A program made the translations under genes and the position numbers. A stretch of DNA of 64,000 nucleotides, taken from Bettongia penicillata ogilbyi (lineage: Eukaryota > Chordata > Mammalia > Diprotodontia > Potoroidae). This document shows, in pieces, positions 56,301 through 64,000 of this stretch. Where the stretch lies: positions 372,001 through 436,000 of the forward strand of contig JAJHZJ010000754.1 of the NCBI GenBank assembly GCA_023548195.1, in the 5' to 3' direction. Under the pieces are notes generated by a model. It ran no database searches. It was not told where the DNA came from and saw nothing but the letters and a program-made list of their open reading frames with translations. The stretch's first letter is position 1. Each line of letters opens with the position of its first letter.

Positions 56301-58321
56301 TCAAAAAACACTGACTGAAAAATCTCTAGCAACTCATATCAATCACACAAGATTTTTCTTGTGCTGGGGGAGGAGCAGAGAGGGAAGGGAAGGATTCCCA
56401 ACATGAAAAGTGCCTCCGCTGAGAGAAGACCTGTTTTAAGCAAGGCCTCTTAAGCTCTTCTGGTCTCCTGGGACATCAAGTGCCTGGCCCAGGGTCATAA
56501 AGCTAACGGGTCAGAGATAGGACAAATAACTGATTCTAAGGCCAGCTCTCTTATTACCTGGGCTTTCCAGGTTCCTTCAATTTGGTTACCATGTTGATAA
56601 CTATATTTCAATATAATGGTTTCTCTGTGGATCCTGAGTTTTTATTTTATGCATTTAAAAACATCTTTCTGAAAAGACTCTAGACAGCCAAAAGGGTACA
56701 TCATGCTGTCACAAAGGTTACCGATACTAAAATTCCAGTCAGATTTATGGCTAATCCATTAATGTGACCTTGGAACCAAACCTCTCAGGGTCTCAGTTTT
56801 CCCCTCTAAAATGGGGAAGTTGGCCAGCAAGGGAATTTATTTCACTTCAATACCTGTTTGTAACAGGATTTGTTTTTCTTGATTTCTCAGCTGTGTGTTG
56901 CGGGGGGAAGAGTGAAAGGATGAAGACCTGAAAATAAAACAAAACTTAGCTTTCACAAATGAAAATAAAATGGTGCAGTTGGGCTAGGTGACCACTAAGG
57001 TGCACTCCAGCTCCAGCTCTAGGATCTATACAACTCCCAAGTTTCCTGAGACGGAATCACAGACTGTTAGATCCAGAGGAAGCCTTGGATCGTCTAGCCT
57101 CATCCTTCTCATCCTTCTCCCCTTGCCCATTTATTTCACAGAAAAGCAAACAACCCCTAAGAAGGGAAAGGCCCACAGCAAAGCAAGAGGACTAGTGTCT
57201 TGCCCTGTCCCCCAACACCCTAGAAAGAAAATACTCAAATGATCCAAATGGGTATACTTTCCCTAAATCTGGCCACTTCCAAACTGTCCTAAAGCTCCTA
57301 CTCTGGTCCTACAGTCTCATTTTTCAATCCTTCTTCAAAGCCCACAGCAAATTTCTACAAAAAGTGAAGTCCAACAACTAGAACTAACCAGCCTGTCCAA
57401 AGCCGCTGACCAAGCCCTCAGGATAGAAACACCAAAAGGAAGTAGTCCCTGCCCTCAAAGAGCATTCATCATCTTCCTGGTTATTGGAATGCCAAAAGTA
57501 CATTTGTCTAAAAGACTATTTTAAAGAGAACTCACACAAGGCAAGCGGCTCATACGAAGGGCAGAAGAAGTGACTCAAGAAGAACTCTGGAATCAACTGG
57601 GAGACCTGGGAGACAGTGGCACAGGACTGCCCCACAGAGCATGCCCATGTCAAAGAAGATGCCTTGCTCTATGAGCAAAGGAGAATTACAGGGCTCAAAA
57701 GAAACCAGAGATTTGAAAATTTAGCACCATCTCCACTCCAAATGTTCATATGGACTCTTTGTGCCCAGCCTGTACCCTAATCCCAATACAGTGATGTCAG
57801 TTTGGTCCTCTTTGAGAATGAAGGACAACCACCACATCTTACTACCATGTCTTACTCTGGAGTGTGTGTTCGTCCTTGGTTGCCAAAGAAGACCAGGCCA
57901 TCAGAGAAATGACAACATTACTTGGACTTGACTTTGTTTTGAGTGAGGGAGGGCTGTGCAGGTCAGCAGCCTCACTTCTCCAGAGCCATCTGAATGCAGT
58001 GACCAGATATTGATCAGGATGACTGGAGATGATCCAAGATGAGGCAACTTGCCCAAGGTCACACAGGTAGTGAGTGTCAAGCATCTGATGTGACATTTGA
58101 ACTCGGGTCCTCCTGACTCCTGCACTGGTGCTCTAACCACTTTACCACCTCCCTGCCCCCTACTTTGTAGTACAAGTGTCCGGAGAAGGGCTCAGGAGGG
58201 AAGACAAGATACACCAGATCACAACAGAGTTTCACTAAAACACATCAGCATGAGTTAGCATACATTAATTCTCTTACCAGTTGTCACACAGTTGAGTTTC
58301 CTGTTCTATCACTTCAGCCAT
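35282..58321 (-). CDS. TRAFD1: TRAFD1 (FLN29), TRAF-type zinc finger protein, complete coding region
   Basis: Eleven coding exons, in gene order 58278-58321, 43161-43296, 43016-43069, 40777-41233, 40247-40465, 39486-39556, 37890-38141, 36878-37013, 35987-36320, 35615-35687, 35282-35329. Together they make 1,824 nt, 607 residues plus TAG, with all phases closing; human TRAFD1 has 582 residues. It is known as an interferon-inducible negative regulator of TLR and TRAF6/TRAF3 signalling in the cytoplasm. Seven modules of the pattern C-x2-C-x11-H-x3-C (two with small deviations) start at residues 12, 38, 63, 89, 115, 311 and 395. Residues 155-170 are 16 Asp/Glu in a row. The middle has [11 protein letters not shown] and [10 protein letters not shown], as in the human protein. 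The tail ends AEEEE. The start codon has a good Kozak context (A at -3, G at +4). The gene is convergent with HECTD4, as in human. Confidence 0.96.
35615..35687 (-). CDS. TRAFD1: TRAFD1 exon 11
   Basis: Residues 568-592: [19 protein letters not shown], close to human GRNSRVTPAAANYRSRTAK. Confidence 0.94.
35987..36320 (-). CDS. TRAFD1: TRAFD1 exon 10
   Basis: Residues 457-568. [14 protein letters not shown] and [13 protein letters not shown] match the human C-terminal part. Pro/Ser/Arg-rich, probably disordered. Confidence 0.94.
36321..36877 (-). other. TRAFD1 intron, nothing recognised
   Basis: 0.56 kb without identifiable repeat. Confidence 0.5.
36878..37013 (-). CDS. TRAFD1: TRAFD1 exon 9
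   Basis: Residues 412-457: DQC, the last Cys of module 7, through [12 protein letters not shown], which matches the human ELPRRRVRHQ. Confidence 0.93.
37014..37889 (-). other. TRAFD1 intron, nothing recognised
   Basis: 0.88 kb; the open frames in it are chance. Confidence 0.5.
37890..38141 (-). CDS. TRAFD1: TRAFD1 exon 8 (module 7)
   Basis: Residues 328-411. Starts TGC, the final Cys of module 6, then a variable linker, then [18 protein letters not shown] and HHQ at the end. Again a phase-0 intron one residue after the His. Confidence 0.95.
38142..39485 (-). other. TRAFD1 intron with an L2-type 3' end
   Basis: L2-like sequence at 38735-39080 on the plus strand; the rest is unassigned. Confidence 0.5.
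38735..39080 (+). repeat. L2-type LINE 3' end
   Basis: 'atcaagcatcttaagggcaa', 'tttgtctttgtaccctcccc', 'cagcacctggcatacagtag'. Confidence 0.6.
39486..39556 (-). CDS. TRAFD1: TRAFD1 exon 7 (module 6)
   Basis: Residues 304-327: [20 protein letters not shown]. The module is cut by a phase-0 intron one residue after its His. Confidence 0.95.
39557..40246 (-). other. TRAFD1 intron, nothing recognised
   Basis: 0.69 kb without a clear element. Confidence 0.5.
40247..40465 (-). CDS. TRAFD1: TRAFD1 exon 6
   Basis: Residues 231-304. Conserved [12 protein letters not shown] and [10 protein letters not shown]. The acidic stretch matches the human PPKEGGEES region. Confidence 0.94.
40777..41233 (-). 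CDS. TRAFD1: TRAFD1 exon 5 (modules 4-5, acidic run)
   Basis: Residues 79-231. Module 4 (CQHC...HEDYC) and module 5 (CGQC...HPEVC), followed by the Asp/Glu run at 41005-40958 and the conserved part [13 protein letters not shown]. The rest is Arg/Asn/Gln-rich and aligns only loosely with human. Confidence 0.95.
41234..43015 (-). other. TRAFD1 intron (1.8 kb), nothing recognised
   Basis: No repeat family or other feature could be assigned with confidence. Confidence 0.45.
43016..43069 (-). CDS. TRAFD1: TRAFD1 exon 4 (54 bp, module 3)
   Basis: Residues 61-78: [17 protein letters not shown]. Phase 0 at both ends. The donor gttggt is weak. Confidence 0.92.
43161..43296 (-). CDS. TRAFD1: TRAFD1 exon 3 (zinc modules 1-2)
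   Basis: Residues 15-60. Completes module 1 (Cys12, Cys15, His27, Cys31) and holds module 2 (CHLC, then His53 and His58). Ends in phase 0 after HSQ. Confidence 0.95.
43880..44190 (+). mobile_element. L1 ORF2 3' fragment
   Basis: 'cagaaaaatgcaagttaaaa' followed by 'ggtttcacctcataccctgc', as in the L1 ORF2 3' region. Diverged. Confidence 0.5.
44720..44880 (+). repeat. MIR-like SINE fragment
   Basis: 'gcctggaatcaggaagcc', 'ctcctctgtaaaatgtgagg', 'ggcctagcacacagtgctcg'. Confidence 0.5.
45158..45405 (-). repeat. Marsupial SINE with RTE-like 3' tail, antisense, near full length
   Basis: Reading inward from the 3' end: 'ggtcagtcatttcagtcacg', 'ggttttcttggcaaagttat', 'acagacgaggaaactgaat', 'ggatttgaactcaggaggat', ending near 'cactgcgccac'. 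Confidence 0.85.
45771..45821. repeat. 21-bp tandem repeat, 2.4 copies
   Basis: Unit TGGTCCACATGGTCCAGTCC plus T, perfect in the first two copies (45771-45791, 45792-45812). Confidence 0.85.
45963..46141. mobile_element. hAT/Charlie-like DNA transposon relic
   Basis: Starts 'caggggttcttaacttaggg', ends 'aaaaaaggtgaacaagtcctg', which resembles the inverted start. A related piece lies at 56570-56735. Confidence 0.55.
46426..46927. mobile_element. hAT-type DNA transposon relic (about 500 bp)
   Basis: Starts near 'caaactttttggtctcagaa' and 'cccctttacactcttaaaaa', ends 'ttttgagaaccactg'. Internal blocks ('tttgcaaatctccttaatgt', 'ggcttaacagaagacag') match a mammal-wide hAT family. Confidence 0.65.
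47185..49200 (-). mobile_element. RTE-clade (RTE1/BovB-like) non-LTR retrotransposon, 5'-truncated and degenerate
   Basis: On the minus strand, broken frames encode reverse transcriptase parts in order: [19 protein letters not shown] (49150-49050), [75 protein letters not shown], the catalytic [18 protein letters not shown] and [13 protein letters not shown]. The 3' end carries 'gacgtcattttggtcct' near 47215. Several frameshifts and an AT microsatellite at 48785-48825 break it, so it is inactive. Confidence 0.9.
48785..48825. repeat. (TA)-rich microsatellite inside the RTE element
   Basis: 'tgtgtatatatataaaaatatatatttat' type sequence interrupts the reverse-transcriptase frame. Confidence 0.8.
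50270..51540 (-). mobile_element. L1 3' end (ORF2 C-terminus and 3' UTR), antisense
   Basis: Reverse complement of a marsupial L1 3' end in block order: 'gtactgctcacttcactgta', 'ttccaattttttgccacaat', 'cctagtagtggtacagttta', 'atcctctggccatttatc', 'gaaatgagatctttgtcag'. Confidence 0.7.
51548..51760 (+). repeat. Marsupial SINE with RTE-like 3' tail, near full length
   Basis: Head 'gggcagctaggtggcacagt', 'ggcctggagtcaggaagatc', 'ctcagttttttcatctgta', tail 'caaaccattccagtatttc', 'aaatggggtcacaaagagtt', 'acaactatacaacaac'. Confidence 0.88.
51770..52130 (-). repeat. Degraded LINE-like sequence, probably antisense
   Basis: Short blocks such as 'gctgtattacaagctctcc' resemble marsupial retroelement sequence; family uncertain. 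Confidence 0.3.
52370..53980 (+). mobile_element. L1 ORF2 3' end and 3' UTR, sense
   Basis: Diverged but ordered: 'aaagtagtactgtaaacttt', 'acccactacttaacaagaac', 'gaatgcaaactctaaacaat', 'agaagagaaatgcaagccag', 'gaagcaatctggaacaatgc', 'ctaccccagaaatcctgca'. No intact frame. Confidence 0.7.
55110..56170 (+). repeat. Ancient L2/L3-type LINE fragments
   Basis: 'gtactatgtgccaggcactg' at 55150, 'gacagcctgggcaaaggctg', then 'gaagatcactttgacaactg' at 56133. Same family type as 29010-29760. Confidence 0.5.
56470..56560 (-). repeat. MIR-like SINE fragment, antisense
   Basis: 'cagggtcataaagctaacgg' is the antisense core of a MIR. Confidence 0.45.
56570..56735. mobile_element. hAT/Charlie-like DNA transposon fragment
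   Basis: 'gataactatatttcaatata', 'attttatgcatttaaaaac', 'tctagacagccaaaagggta', '...cacaaaggtta'. Same family as 45963-46141. Confidence 0.5.
57790..57835 (+). repeat. RTE 3' tail fragment
   Basis: 'tgatgtcagtttggtcctct' then 'ttgagaatgaaggacaacca', the terminal sequence type of the RTE family. Confidence 0.65.
57845..58150 (-). repeat. tRNA-derived SINE, antisense
   Basis: Core 'gcccaaggtcacacaggtag', then 'gaactcgggtcctcctgact' and 'ctctaaccactttaccacct', with a preceding block 'gatcaggatgactggagatg' shared with other marsupial SINEs. Confidence 0.65.
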
Positions 58322-58338
58322 CTTTAACTTGGCAAAGA
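58278..58338 (-). CDS. TRAFD1: TRAFD1 exon 2, with the start codon
   Basis: ATG at 58321-58319, residues 1-15 ([14 protein letters not shown]). The acceptor tag at 58341-58339 leaves 17 bases of 5' UTR. AAGATGGC at the start also resembles a YY1 site. The Cys15 codon is split by the 15-kb intron. Confidence 0.93.
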
Positions 58339-59335
58339 CTAAAGGAGAGAGAAATAAAAACGTGATGCTTTCATTTTCAATTCCAAGAAATGACTTTCAG
58401 AACCGAAACTGACTTTGTACATTACTGCCCCCAGAACTTCAAGTAAAAATCACTGCTCTGAAAGGACGTCATGGAAGCCTCAACAGGTTGGCTTTCTTCT
58501 TTACAGTTTACAGTTTACAACACTCTTCCAGGAAGGAAACATTCACAGTACAACCTGACTGAGGATCAGAATTTCACAGATTTGGGCCTGGAAGAAAACT
58601 TCTAATGTATTTGACAGAGGGGGGACTCCAAGTCCCAGGGAGAAGGGTCCACATGTGCCCTGGTCACACATGTACCATGGGGGGGACCACGCTGCTATAT
58701 AATAAACACAGCATTTTTAACCACAGATGCTCAATTACTTCGCTCAAGAGGAGACTTATTTGGGAAGGGACAAGGCCAACTGTCACTTCCCCAAACCCCC
58801 CTCCCCTCATTATCATGGCTAGGTCAGGGAGCCAGGGGACTGGCTGCAAAGGAAATCCTTATCTCCCAGGGTGGGAACCGGGCTCACTGGGTCCGGCCGT
58901 GGGAGGCCTTTATCCCACCCCTCCTTTTACAGATTATAGACTCTGGGATTTCTTTTTTTTTCCTTGAAGGGCAGGACTCCCTCCGCCCCTCAAACACCTT
59001 CTCCAGACCTTAGGGGAGGGTTACGTTAATTGGATTAAAGGATTTTTTTCCCCCAACGGGAAAATGGCCCAGAAATGAGGCCTGGAGCAGCGGAGCCCAC
59101 CTGCGTCCCCGCCCCTCCCCCTGCCCCCGGGCCCACCCGAGGCCGGACCGGTCAGCCCGGCCAGCGCGGCCCGAGACAGGGGCCCCGCCCGCCCGCGTCC
59201 CCGGAGGAGGCCGCCCGAGCCGAACCTCGGCCCCGGACCCGCCCCCTCCCCCAGCCCCCGTTACGGCGGAGCTCGAGGGCGGCCGCCCCCGCCCCCACCC
59301 CGGCCCCCGAGGGGTCCGCGGCCACCGCGGCCCAC
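58339..59335 (-). other. TRAFD1 first intron
   Basis: 1 kb; its 5' end is in the CpG island. No repeat recognised in the rest. Confidence 0.5.
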
Positions 59336-59480
59336 CTGGGGAGCAGGAAGAAAAGGGCCCGTCACCGGCGGCGGCGGCAGCGAGAAGCGGCGGCAGCAGT
59401 AGCAGCGGGGGCAGCGGCAGCAGCAGCAGCAACACTCCCGCTCGGCCCCCGCACTCAACAACCGCCCCAGAACCGCCGCC
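59336..59480 (-). other. TRAFD1: TRAFD1 non-coding first exon (inferred)
   Basis: A good donor CCCAG|gtgggc at 59335 lies in the CpG island, about 1 kb before exon 2. The 5' end is approximate, placed near the ETS-like CCGGAAG. Inferred, not shown by homology. Confidence 0.5.
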
Positions 59481-59510
59481 GCTTCCGGCCACCGCCAGCA
59501 GCCGCGCCTG

Positions 59511-59605
59511 ATTGGCTCCGCCTCAGAGCCGGCCTGGCGCTCATTGGCCGCTCGCCCCCGTCGCTCAGACAGCCCTTTAGGGCACGCCCCCTGCTCTATG
59601 ATTGG
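59511..59605 (-). promoter_or_regulatory. Three CCAAT boxes upstream of TRAFD1
   Basis: ATTGG at 59511, 59543 and 59601, which is CCAAT in TRAFD1 orientation. All three have the same orientation, typical of NF-Y-driven TATA-less promoters. An ETS-like CTTCCGG lies at 59482. Confidence 0.6.
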
Positions 59606-60479
59606 CTCGCCAAACCTTTGAGGCGTGTCCGTTTCCTGGCAGCTCCGCCTCCTGCGTGTCTGGGGCCTCGATTAACGTCCCAGGTGCTTACAAAGGCTCG
59701 AGGGAACTCGAGATGTTAAAGATAGACCGTGGAGGTGGTTGCGGTTATTATTAACTAATAATGTTGCTAATGGACGGCAGAAATTGTATTGTTTTTATTA
59801 TCAGCTGACACATTTGCTAATCCGTTCGCCTCAATACCCATCTGACCATGTGACTCCCAACTGAGTATAGCCCAGGTTTCTTGTTACCTCTAAGATAAAT
59901 TATAAACTTTAAATTATTAGATTAGATAGAGGAATAAAGTAGACGCATAGAGGTAGACAGTGGATGTAGAGAGAGAGGAGAGAGATGGAGATGATGCGGC
60001 TTGGGGTTTCAGGGAACCACAAAATGTAAGGGTACAGGGGGTTCCGCCTGGAAAGAATTCATGAACTCAAAACTTTCAGCCAAAGGGGCAAGATTTATTG
60101 CAATGCCAATAGTTTGGGCTAGATTCCTAATGAATCTGCCACTTAATGGGGGTGAGACTGATACTTATATATAAAAAAAAAAAGGACAGTGAAAAGATCT
60201 GGATGAGATTAAGGAGTGGTAAATAGGCTGGGGTGGACTAGGCGAAATAGTGAAAGGAGTTAACCTGGGGTGTACCAAGAGGGATTGTGAAAGGCCTGTC
60301 AAGTATCTAAGTGGACTGGGTGGACCAGATGCCTTGGAGCTAGCTGCCAGAGATCTAGGCTGCTGGAATGGATGAGAAAATTCAGGGACTGGGTTGCTTG
60401 CAAAGACATGGTCTTTTCCTTTTAGGGGTCAGGTCCCATCACCCCATCAGATACATGGGTAGATATGAGAAATAAAGAT

Positions 60480-60488
60480 ACAGAAAGA

Positions 60489-60540
<52 letters not shown>

Positions 60541-60620
60541 CAGAGAGAGAGAGAGAGACAGAGACAGAGAGAGAGAGACAGAGAGAGAGAGAGAGACAGA
60601 GAGAGAGAGAGACAGAGAGG
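60480..60620. repeat. (GA)n/(CAGA) microsatellite
   Basis: About 140 bases of GA repeats broken by regular CAGA steps. Confidence 0.95.
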
Positions 60621-60644
60621 AGGAAGGCAGGCTCATTGTCAGTA

Positions 60645-61320
60645 CAGTAAACTGTACTACCTCTAGAATCAAATAAAATCCTGTTTAATTTTTAAAGCTT
60701 TTCACAACCTGGCCTACTCCTGCTTTTCCAGTCATCTTAAAATTTACTCACAGATTCCCTTATTCAACTGTTCTTCCCTCACAGAACTCTTATCTCCCAA
60801 TTCTGAGCGTTGTCATGGGTTGCAGGGGTGGGGAACCTGTGGCCTTGAGGCCACCTGTGGCCCTCTAGGTCCTTGGGTGCAGCCTTTTCACTGAGTCCAA
60901 GTTTTACAGAACAAAATTCTTTTATTAAGTGGATTTGTTGTATGAAGTTTAGATCCAGTCAAAGGACCAAACTTGAGGACCTAGAGGGCCACAGAAGGCT
61001 GAAGGTTCTCCGTGTCTGCATCTCCTTTCCTGGAATGCTCTCCTCATTTCCCCCACCTGACTTCCCTGTCTCCCTTCAGGTCTCAGCTAACATTCCAGCT
61101 TTTGTAGGAAGCTCTTCCTACATCTCCTAAATCTCCCTCTGAGTTTATCTCTAATTTATCCTTTACATATCTTGTTTGCACATAGTTTATTTGCATATGG
61201 TCTACCCTGTCACTGAACTGCTTGAGAATCCGGTACTGGGTTTTCGCCTTTCTTTGCATCCTTAGTGCTTAGCATAGAATCTGGCACATATATAACTATT
61301 TAATAAATGCTTGTTGACTT
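60645..61320 (+). mobile_element. L2-type LINE 3' end, interrupted by an hAT MITE
   Basis: 'cacaacctggcctactcctg' before and 'tttcctggaatgctctcctc', 'cttaggcatagaatct' type and 'taataaatgcttgttgac' after the insertion at 60823-61018. Confidence 0.6.
60823..61018. mobile_element. hAT-type MITE, 196 bp, nested in L2
   Basis: Starts CAGGGGTGGGGAACCTGTGG, with an inverted end 'gaaggttctccgtgtctg'. Interior 'ggacctagagggccacag' matches the copy at 3799-3990. Confidence 0.75.
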
Positions 61321-61329
61321 GATTTGGCT

Positions 61330-61440
61330 TGTTGACTTTGTGCTGGGCACTGTGGTAAGTAGGGGATACGAATTAATCGATAAACATTTATTTAAAATGC
61401 CTTCTATGTGCTAAGTGGGGAATACAAATAATTCATTACC
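61330..61440 (+). repeat. L2-type fragment
   Basis: 'gtgctgggcactgtggtaag' and 'cttctatgtgctaagtgggg'. Confidence 0.45.
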
Positions 61441-61554
61441 AAAACTTTCAAAAATCTGACTGAGTCCTGCTGAGAAATCTTGGTGGTCCTGGTATACACT
61501 AGTTAGCAGCTTGATGGAAAGTCATTCCATACTCTCAAGAGTTCAGGATCACAA

Positions 61555-61640
61555 CTAGCATTTATATAGCATCTTAAGCTTGACAAAGTACTTATATTCG
61601 ACCCTCCCAATAACCCTGTAAAGTAGATGTGACAAAAGAA
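61555..61640 (-). repeat. MIR-type fragment, antisense
   Basis: 'gcatttatatagcatcttaa' and 'cccaataaccctgtaaagta'. Confidence 0.5.
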
Positions 61641-62299
61641 TTTTTAATGGAGTCCAAACTAGACCAATCTCTAACCTGCGGATAGCTAGAGCTGAGCAAG
61701 GCAGGCCAGAGTGGGTGAGTCGGGAATCAAATAGCAGTTTAATTTAATAGTGAGGAAACCACTTGCAAGTGGAAATCCACCTTCCTGAGAAGGAGGGCTT
61801 ACTTGTTTGTGGCAGGGATAGCATGAAAACTATAAAAAGGTGGGACCCATTACAGCCATTCTTAGGTCTTGAGTAAATAGTTTCCATGAATGCAGGCATT
61901 TTGGGGACAATATAGGATTTCTTGGGTCCTATGGGAGCAGTCTCTAAGTTATTAGAATCATTGAGCCTTGTGATTATGTCCAGTCTTAAGGTATGTTGAA
62001 CCTTGTGATCATTCAGCGGGGTACAGAATCAGAGTCAGCATGGCAGGGAACAGGAGTACAGCCCCTGGCTCAGTTCATTTAGCAGTTACCAGTACAGGGA
62101 TTGTTAATGTCAGATGTGATTGATCACTTTTGGCTTCTGCATGGTTGGCTGCCAGGTCAAGGTCCCCTGGGAAATTGGGAAATCATAGATCCCAATTCTG
62201 GGATTTTGCTGTGACTGTGATCCAGAGGGCAAGCACAAAGAATTGTTGTTATGCCAAGCTCAGGGCATAACCTGCTTGTTGGGCCTTAGCTTTGGAAAA

Positions 62300-62440
62300 A
62301 GAGTATTTCTCAATATCTTGGTCCCCATTTTACAGACAAGCAAACCAAGGCTGAAAGAGGTCAAATTATTTGCCCAAAGATGTCCAGCAAGAAATGTCTG
62401 AGGCAGATTCAAATAGTATTCTTTGACTCCAAATCTAACA
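62300..62440 (-). repeat. MIR-like SINE, antisense
   Basis: 'ccccattttacagacaagc', 'gaaagaggtcaaattatttg', then 'gtctgaggcagattcaaat'. Confidence 0.6.
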
Positions 62441-62454
62441 AGAACCACCTAGGA

Positions 62455-62595
62455 CTTTAGTGGCCATCTAATGTAATCCTCTCATTTTACAGATGAGGAA
62501 ACTAAGGCCCACTGCCTAAGGTCACACAACTATTAAAATTAGTGGAAGAGCCAATATCTGAAGCCAGGTTATCTGACAATTAATGCTCTCAAAAG
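62455..62595 (-). repeat. MIR-like SINE, antisense
   Basis: 'cctctcattttacagatgag', 'gaaactaaggccc', 'aaggtcacacaactattaa'. Confidence 0.65.
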
Positions 62596-63199
62596 TGCTG
62601 GAGAAAACTTTTGAGAGCCCCTGGGACAGCAAGGAAATCAAATCAGTCAATATTTAAAGAAATTAACTCAGGCTGTTCACTGGAAGGTGAAATACTGAAG
62701 TGGAACATTAGATGCTTTAGACTAACTGGAAAACACCCTGACATTGGGGAAGATTGAAGGCAAAATGTGAAGGGAACAGCGGAGGATGAGATGGACAGAT
62801 AGTGTTATGGGAGCAAGGAAAATGAGCTTAGACAGATTTGGGGATATAATGGAGGATAGAAAAGCCTGGCCTATGATGATCCATGGGCTTACAAAGAGTG
62901 GAACACAAATGAACAAGACCACATCAGACTCCAAAACCAACATTCTTCCTATGTTGGCCAATTGCCATCGTGAAGATAGATTTCAGTAGAACACATGAGC
63001 TATCCCTTGCTCTTACCAGTGCTTTCTAATTCTTTAAGGGCGACATCAAAGTACATTCCTACTATTCTGTGCCTTCTGAGATGTAGATGAACCCAGGCCC
63101 TGGGATTTCAAATTAAACTCACTTTTCCCTGTATCTCACTCCCGCTATCTCATCAAGTAGACTGCAAGTTAACTGAGTGACTTAGGACCATGGCAGCAA

Positions 63200-63350
63200 A
63201 GATTTAGAGCTGGGAAAGACTTTACATGTTATGTAAACCAAAGTTCTCATTTTATAGAAAGAGGAAATGAAAATAATTTGCATGAGGTCACACAAAGCCC
63301 AAACTGGAATTTGGCTTCTCAGAATACAAATCTAGAACATTTTCTATTCC
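63200..63350 (-). repeat. MIR-like SINE, antisense
   Basis: 'gttctcattttatagaaag', 'catgaggtcacacaaagccc'. Directly followed by the CTTT tract. Confidence 0.5.
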
Positions 63351-63359
63351 ACTATTTCT

Positions 63360-63612
<253 letters not shown>

Positions 63613-63937
63613 TTGTGTCCCTGGCTGTCTCTGCACATGGTTGGTTCTCAGAACAGGCTGTCCCCAACTTACAAGTGAGCCATGTTCCAAAAATGTGTCT
63701 GGAACTGACTTGTCTGAAATTCAGAAAGCATTTTTCCCATGTAAATCATGTTATAAATATTAGTTCCTTGAACAAACTTCAAACCCTAATCAACCCTAAA
63801 TCTGGTACATTTATATAGGAAACAAAACAAAAAGATACAGGAGTGGGAAAGCATGAGATGATATTTCAACTAATAATATCTTAAAGCAGCAGTCTGGTTG
63901 CCACAAACACAATTATAATATGACCCAGCTGACAAGT

Positions 63938-64000
63938 AGAGGCAGCATGGCACAGTGGAAAGCGGATTGGACCCGGAGTTTGAAAGACTGGATGTAAAAT
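63938..64000 (+). repeat. tRNA-derived SINE, cut by the window end
   Basis: 'gaggcagcatggcacagtgg' then 'ggattggacccggagtttga', the head of a MIR/MAR1-type SINE. Confidence 0.65.

Larger units (their letters stand above)
43297..58277 (-). other. TRAFD1 15-kb intron, LINE/SINE-rich
   Basis: Carries L1 pieces on both strands, an RTE element, RTE-tailed SINEs, hAT relics and L2 fragments (listed separately). Between them, 48.9-50.2 kb and 54.0-55.1 kb are mostly unassigned. Confidence 0.7.
59060..59720. promoter_or_regulatory. CpG island promoter of TRAFD1
   Basis: Very GC- and CpG-rich block, the only one in the window, with several GC boxes (for example CCCCGCCCC at 59109). It lies at the 5' end of TRAFD1. 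It could also fire to the right, but no exon on that side is recognised. Confidence 0.85.

Noticed and set aside
59010..59492. Open frame of 160 codons on the minus strand in the CpG island
   Set aside because: It starts at GTG, is low-complexity Gly/Ala/Leu, and runs through the likely TRAFD1 donor.
59075..59719. Open frame of 214 codons on the plus strand in the CpG island
   Set aside because: Pro/Arg/Ala-rich translation is typical of random GC-rich DNA; no known domain, and it overlaps the TRAFD1 promoter.
60480..60620. Regular spacing that resembles a CRISPR array
   Set aside because: It is a simple GA/CAGA microsatellite in a mammalian genome, without unique spacers.
60439..60672. Frames with Arg-Glu or Ser-Leu repeats
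   Set aside because: Translation of the GA microsatellite.

Overview
The window is mammalian nuclear DNA and most likely marsupial. It carries the multi-exon genes HECTD4 and TRAFD1, which also lie tail to tail in human 12q24.13. Its repeats are typical of marsupials: an RTE/BovB-like LINE, tRNA-derived SINEs with an RTE-like 3' tail, marsupial-type L1 3' ends, CORE/MIR SINEs, old L2-type LINE fragments and hAT DNA transposon relics. The species cannot be decided by eye (opossum or an Australian marsupial).

Region 1 to about 33.77 kb (+ strand): the 3' part of HECTD4, a HECT-type E3 ubiquitin ligase. I traced 25 coding exons (687 to 31088). They join in one open frame of 1,727 residues plus stop and end in a complete HECT domain with the catalytic Cys codon at 30987-30989. 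The gene continues upstream of the window. A long 3' UTR follows with three AATAAA signals (32610, 33146, 33738).

Region 34.49 to about 59.5 kb (- strand): all of TRAFD1 (FLN29), 11 coding exons of 607 residues plus an inferred non-coding first exon in a CpG island at about 59.06-59.72 kb. The protein carries seven zinc-binding-like modules of nearly identical spacing and a run of 16 Asp/Glu residues. Its 15-kb intron (43297-58277) holds most of the LINEs.

Region 59.7 to 64 kb: intergenic, with L2 interrupted by an hAT MITE, a GA-rich microsatellite, MIR-like SINEs and a long (CTTT)n tract. No further gene was found; the neighbour upstream of TRAFD1 in human (NAA25) is not visible.

How the genes relate: both act in ubiquitin or innate-immune signalling in a broad sense (HECTD4 as an E3 ligase, TRAFD1 as an interferon-induced brake on TLR/TRAF signalling). 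Nothing here shows a joint function beyond their convergent arrangement. I saw no exotic new system. The best leads are a split RRM-like fold inside HECTD4 and the exon/module regularity of TRAFD1.
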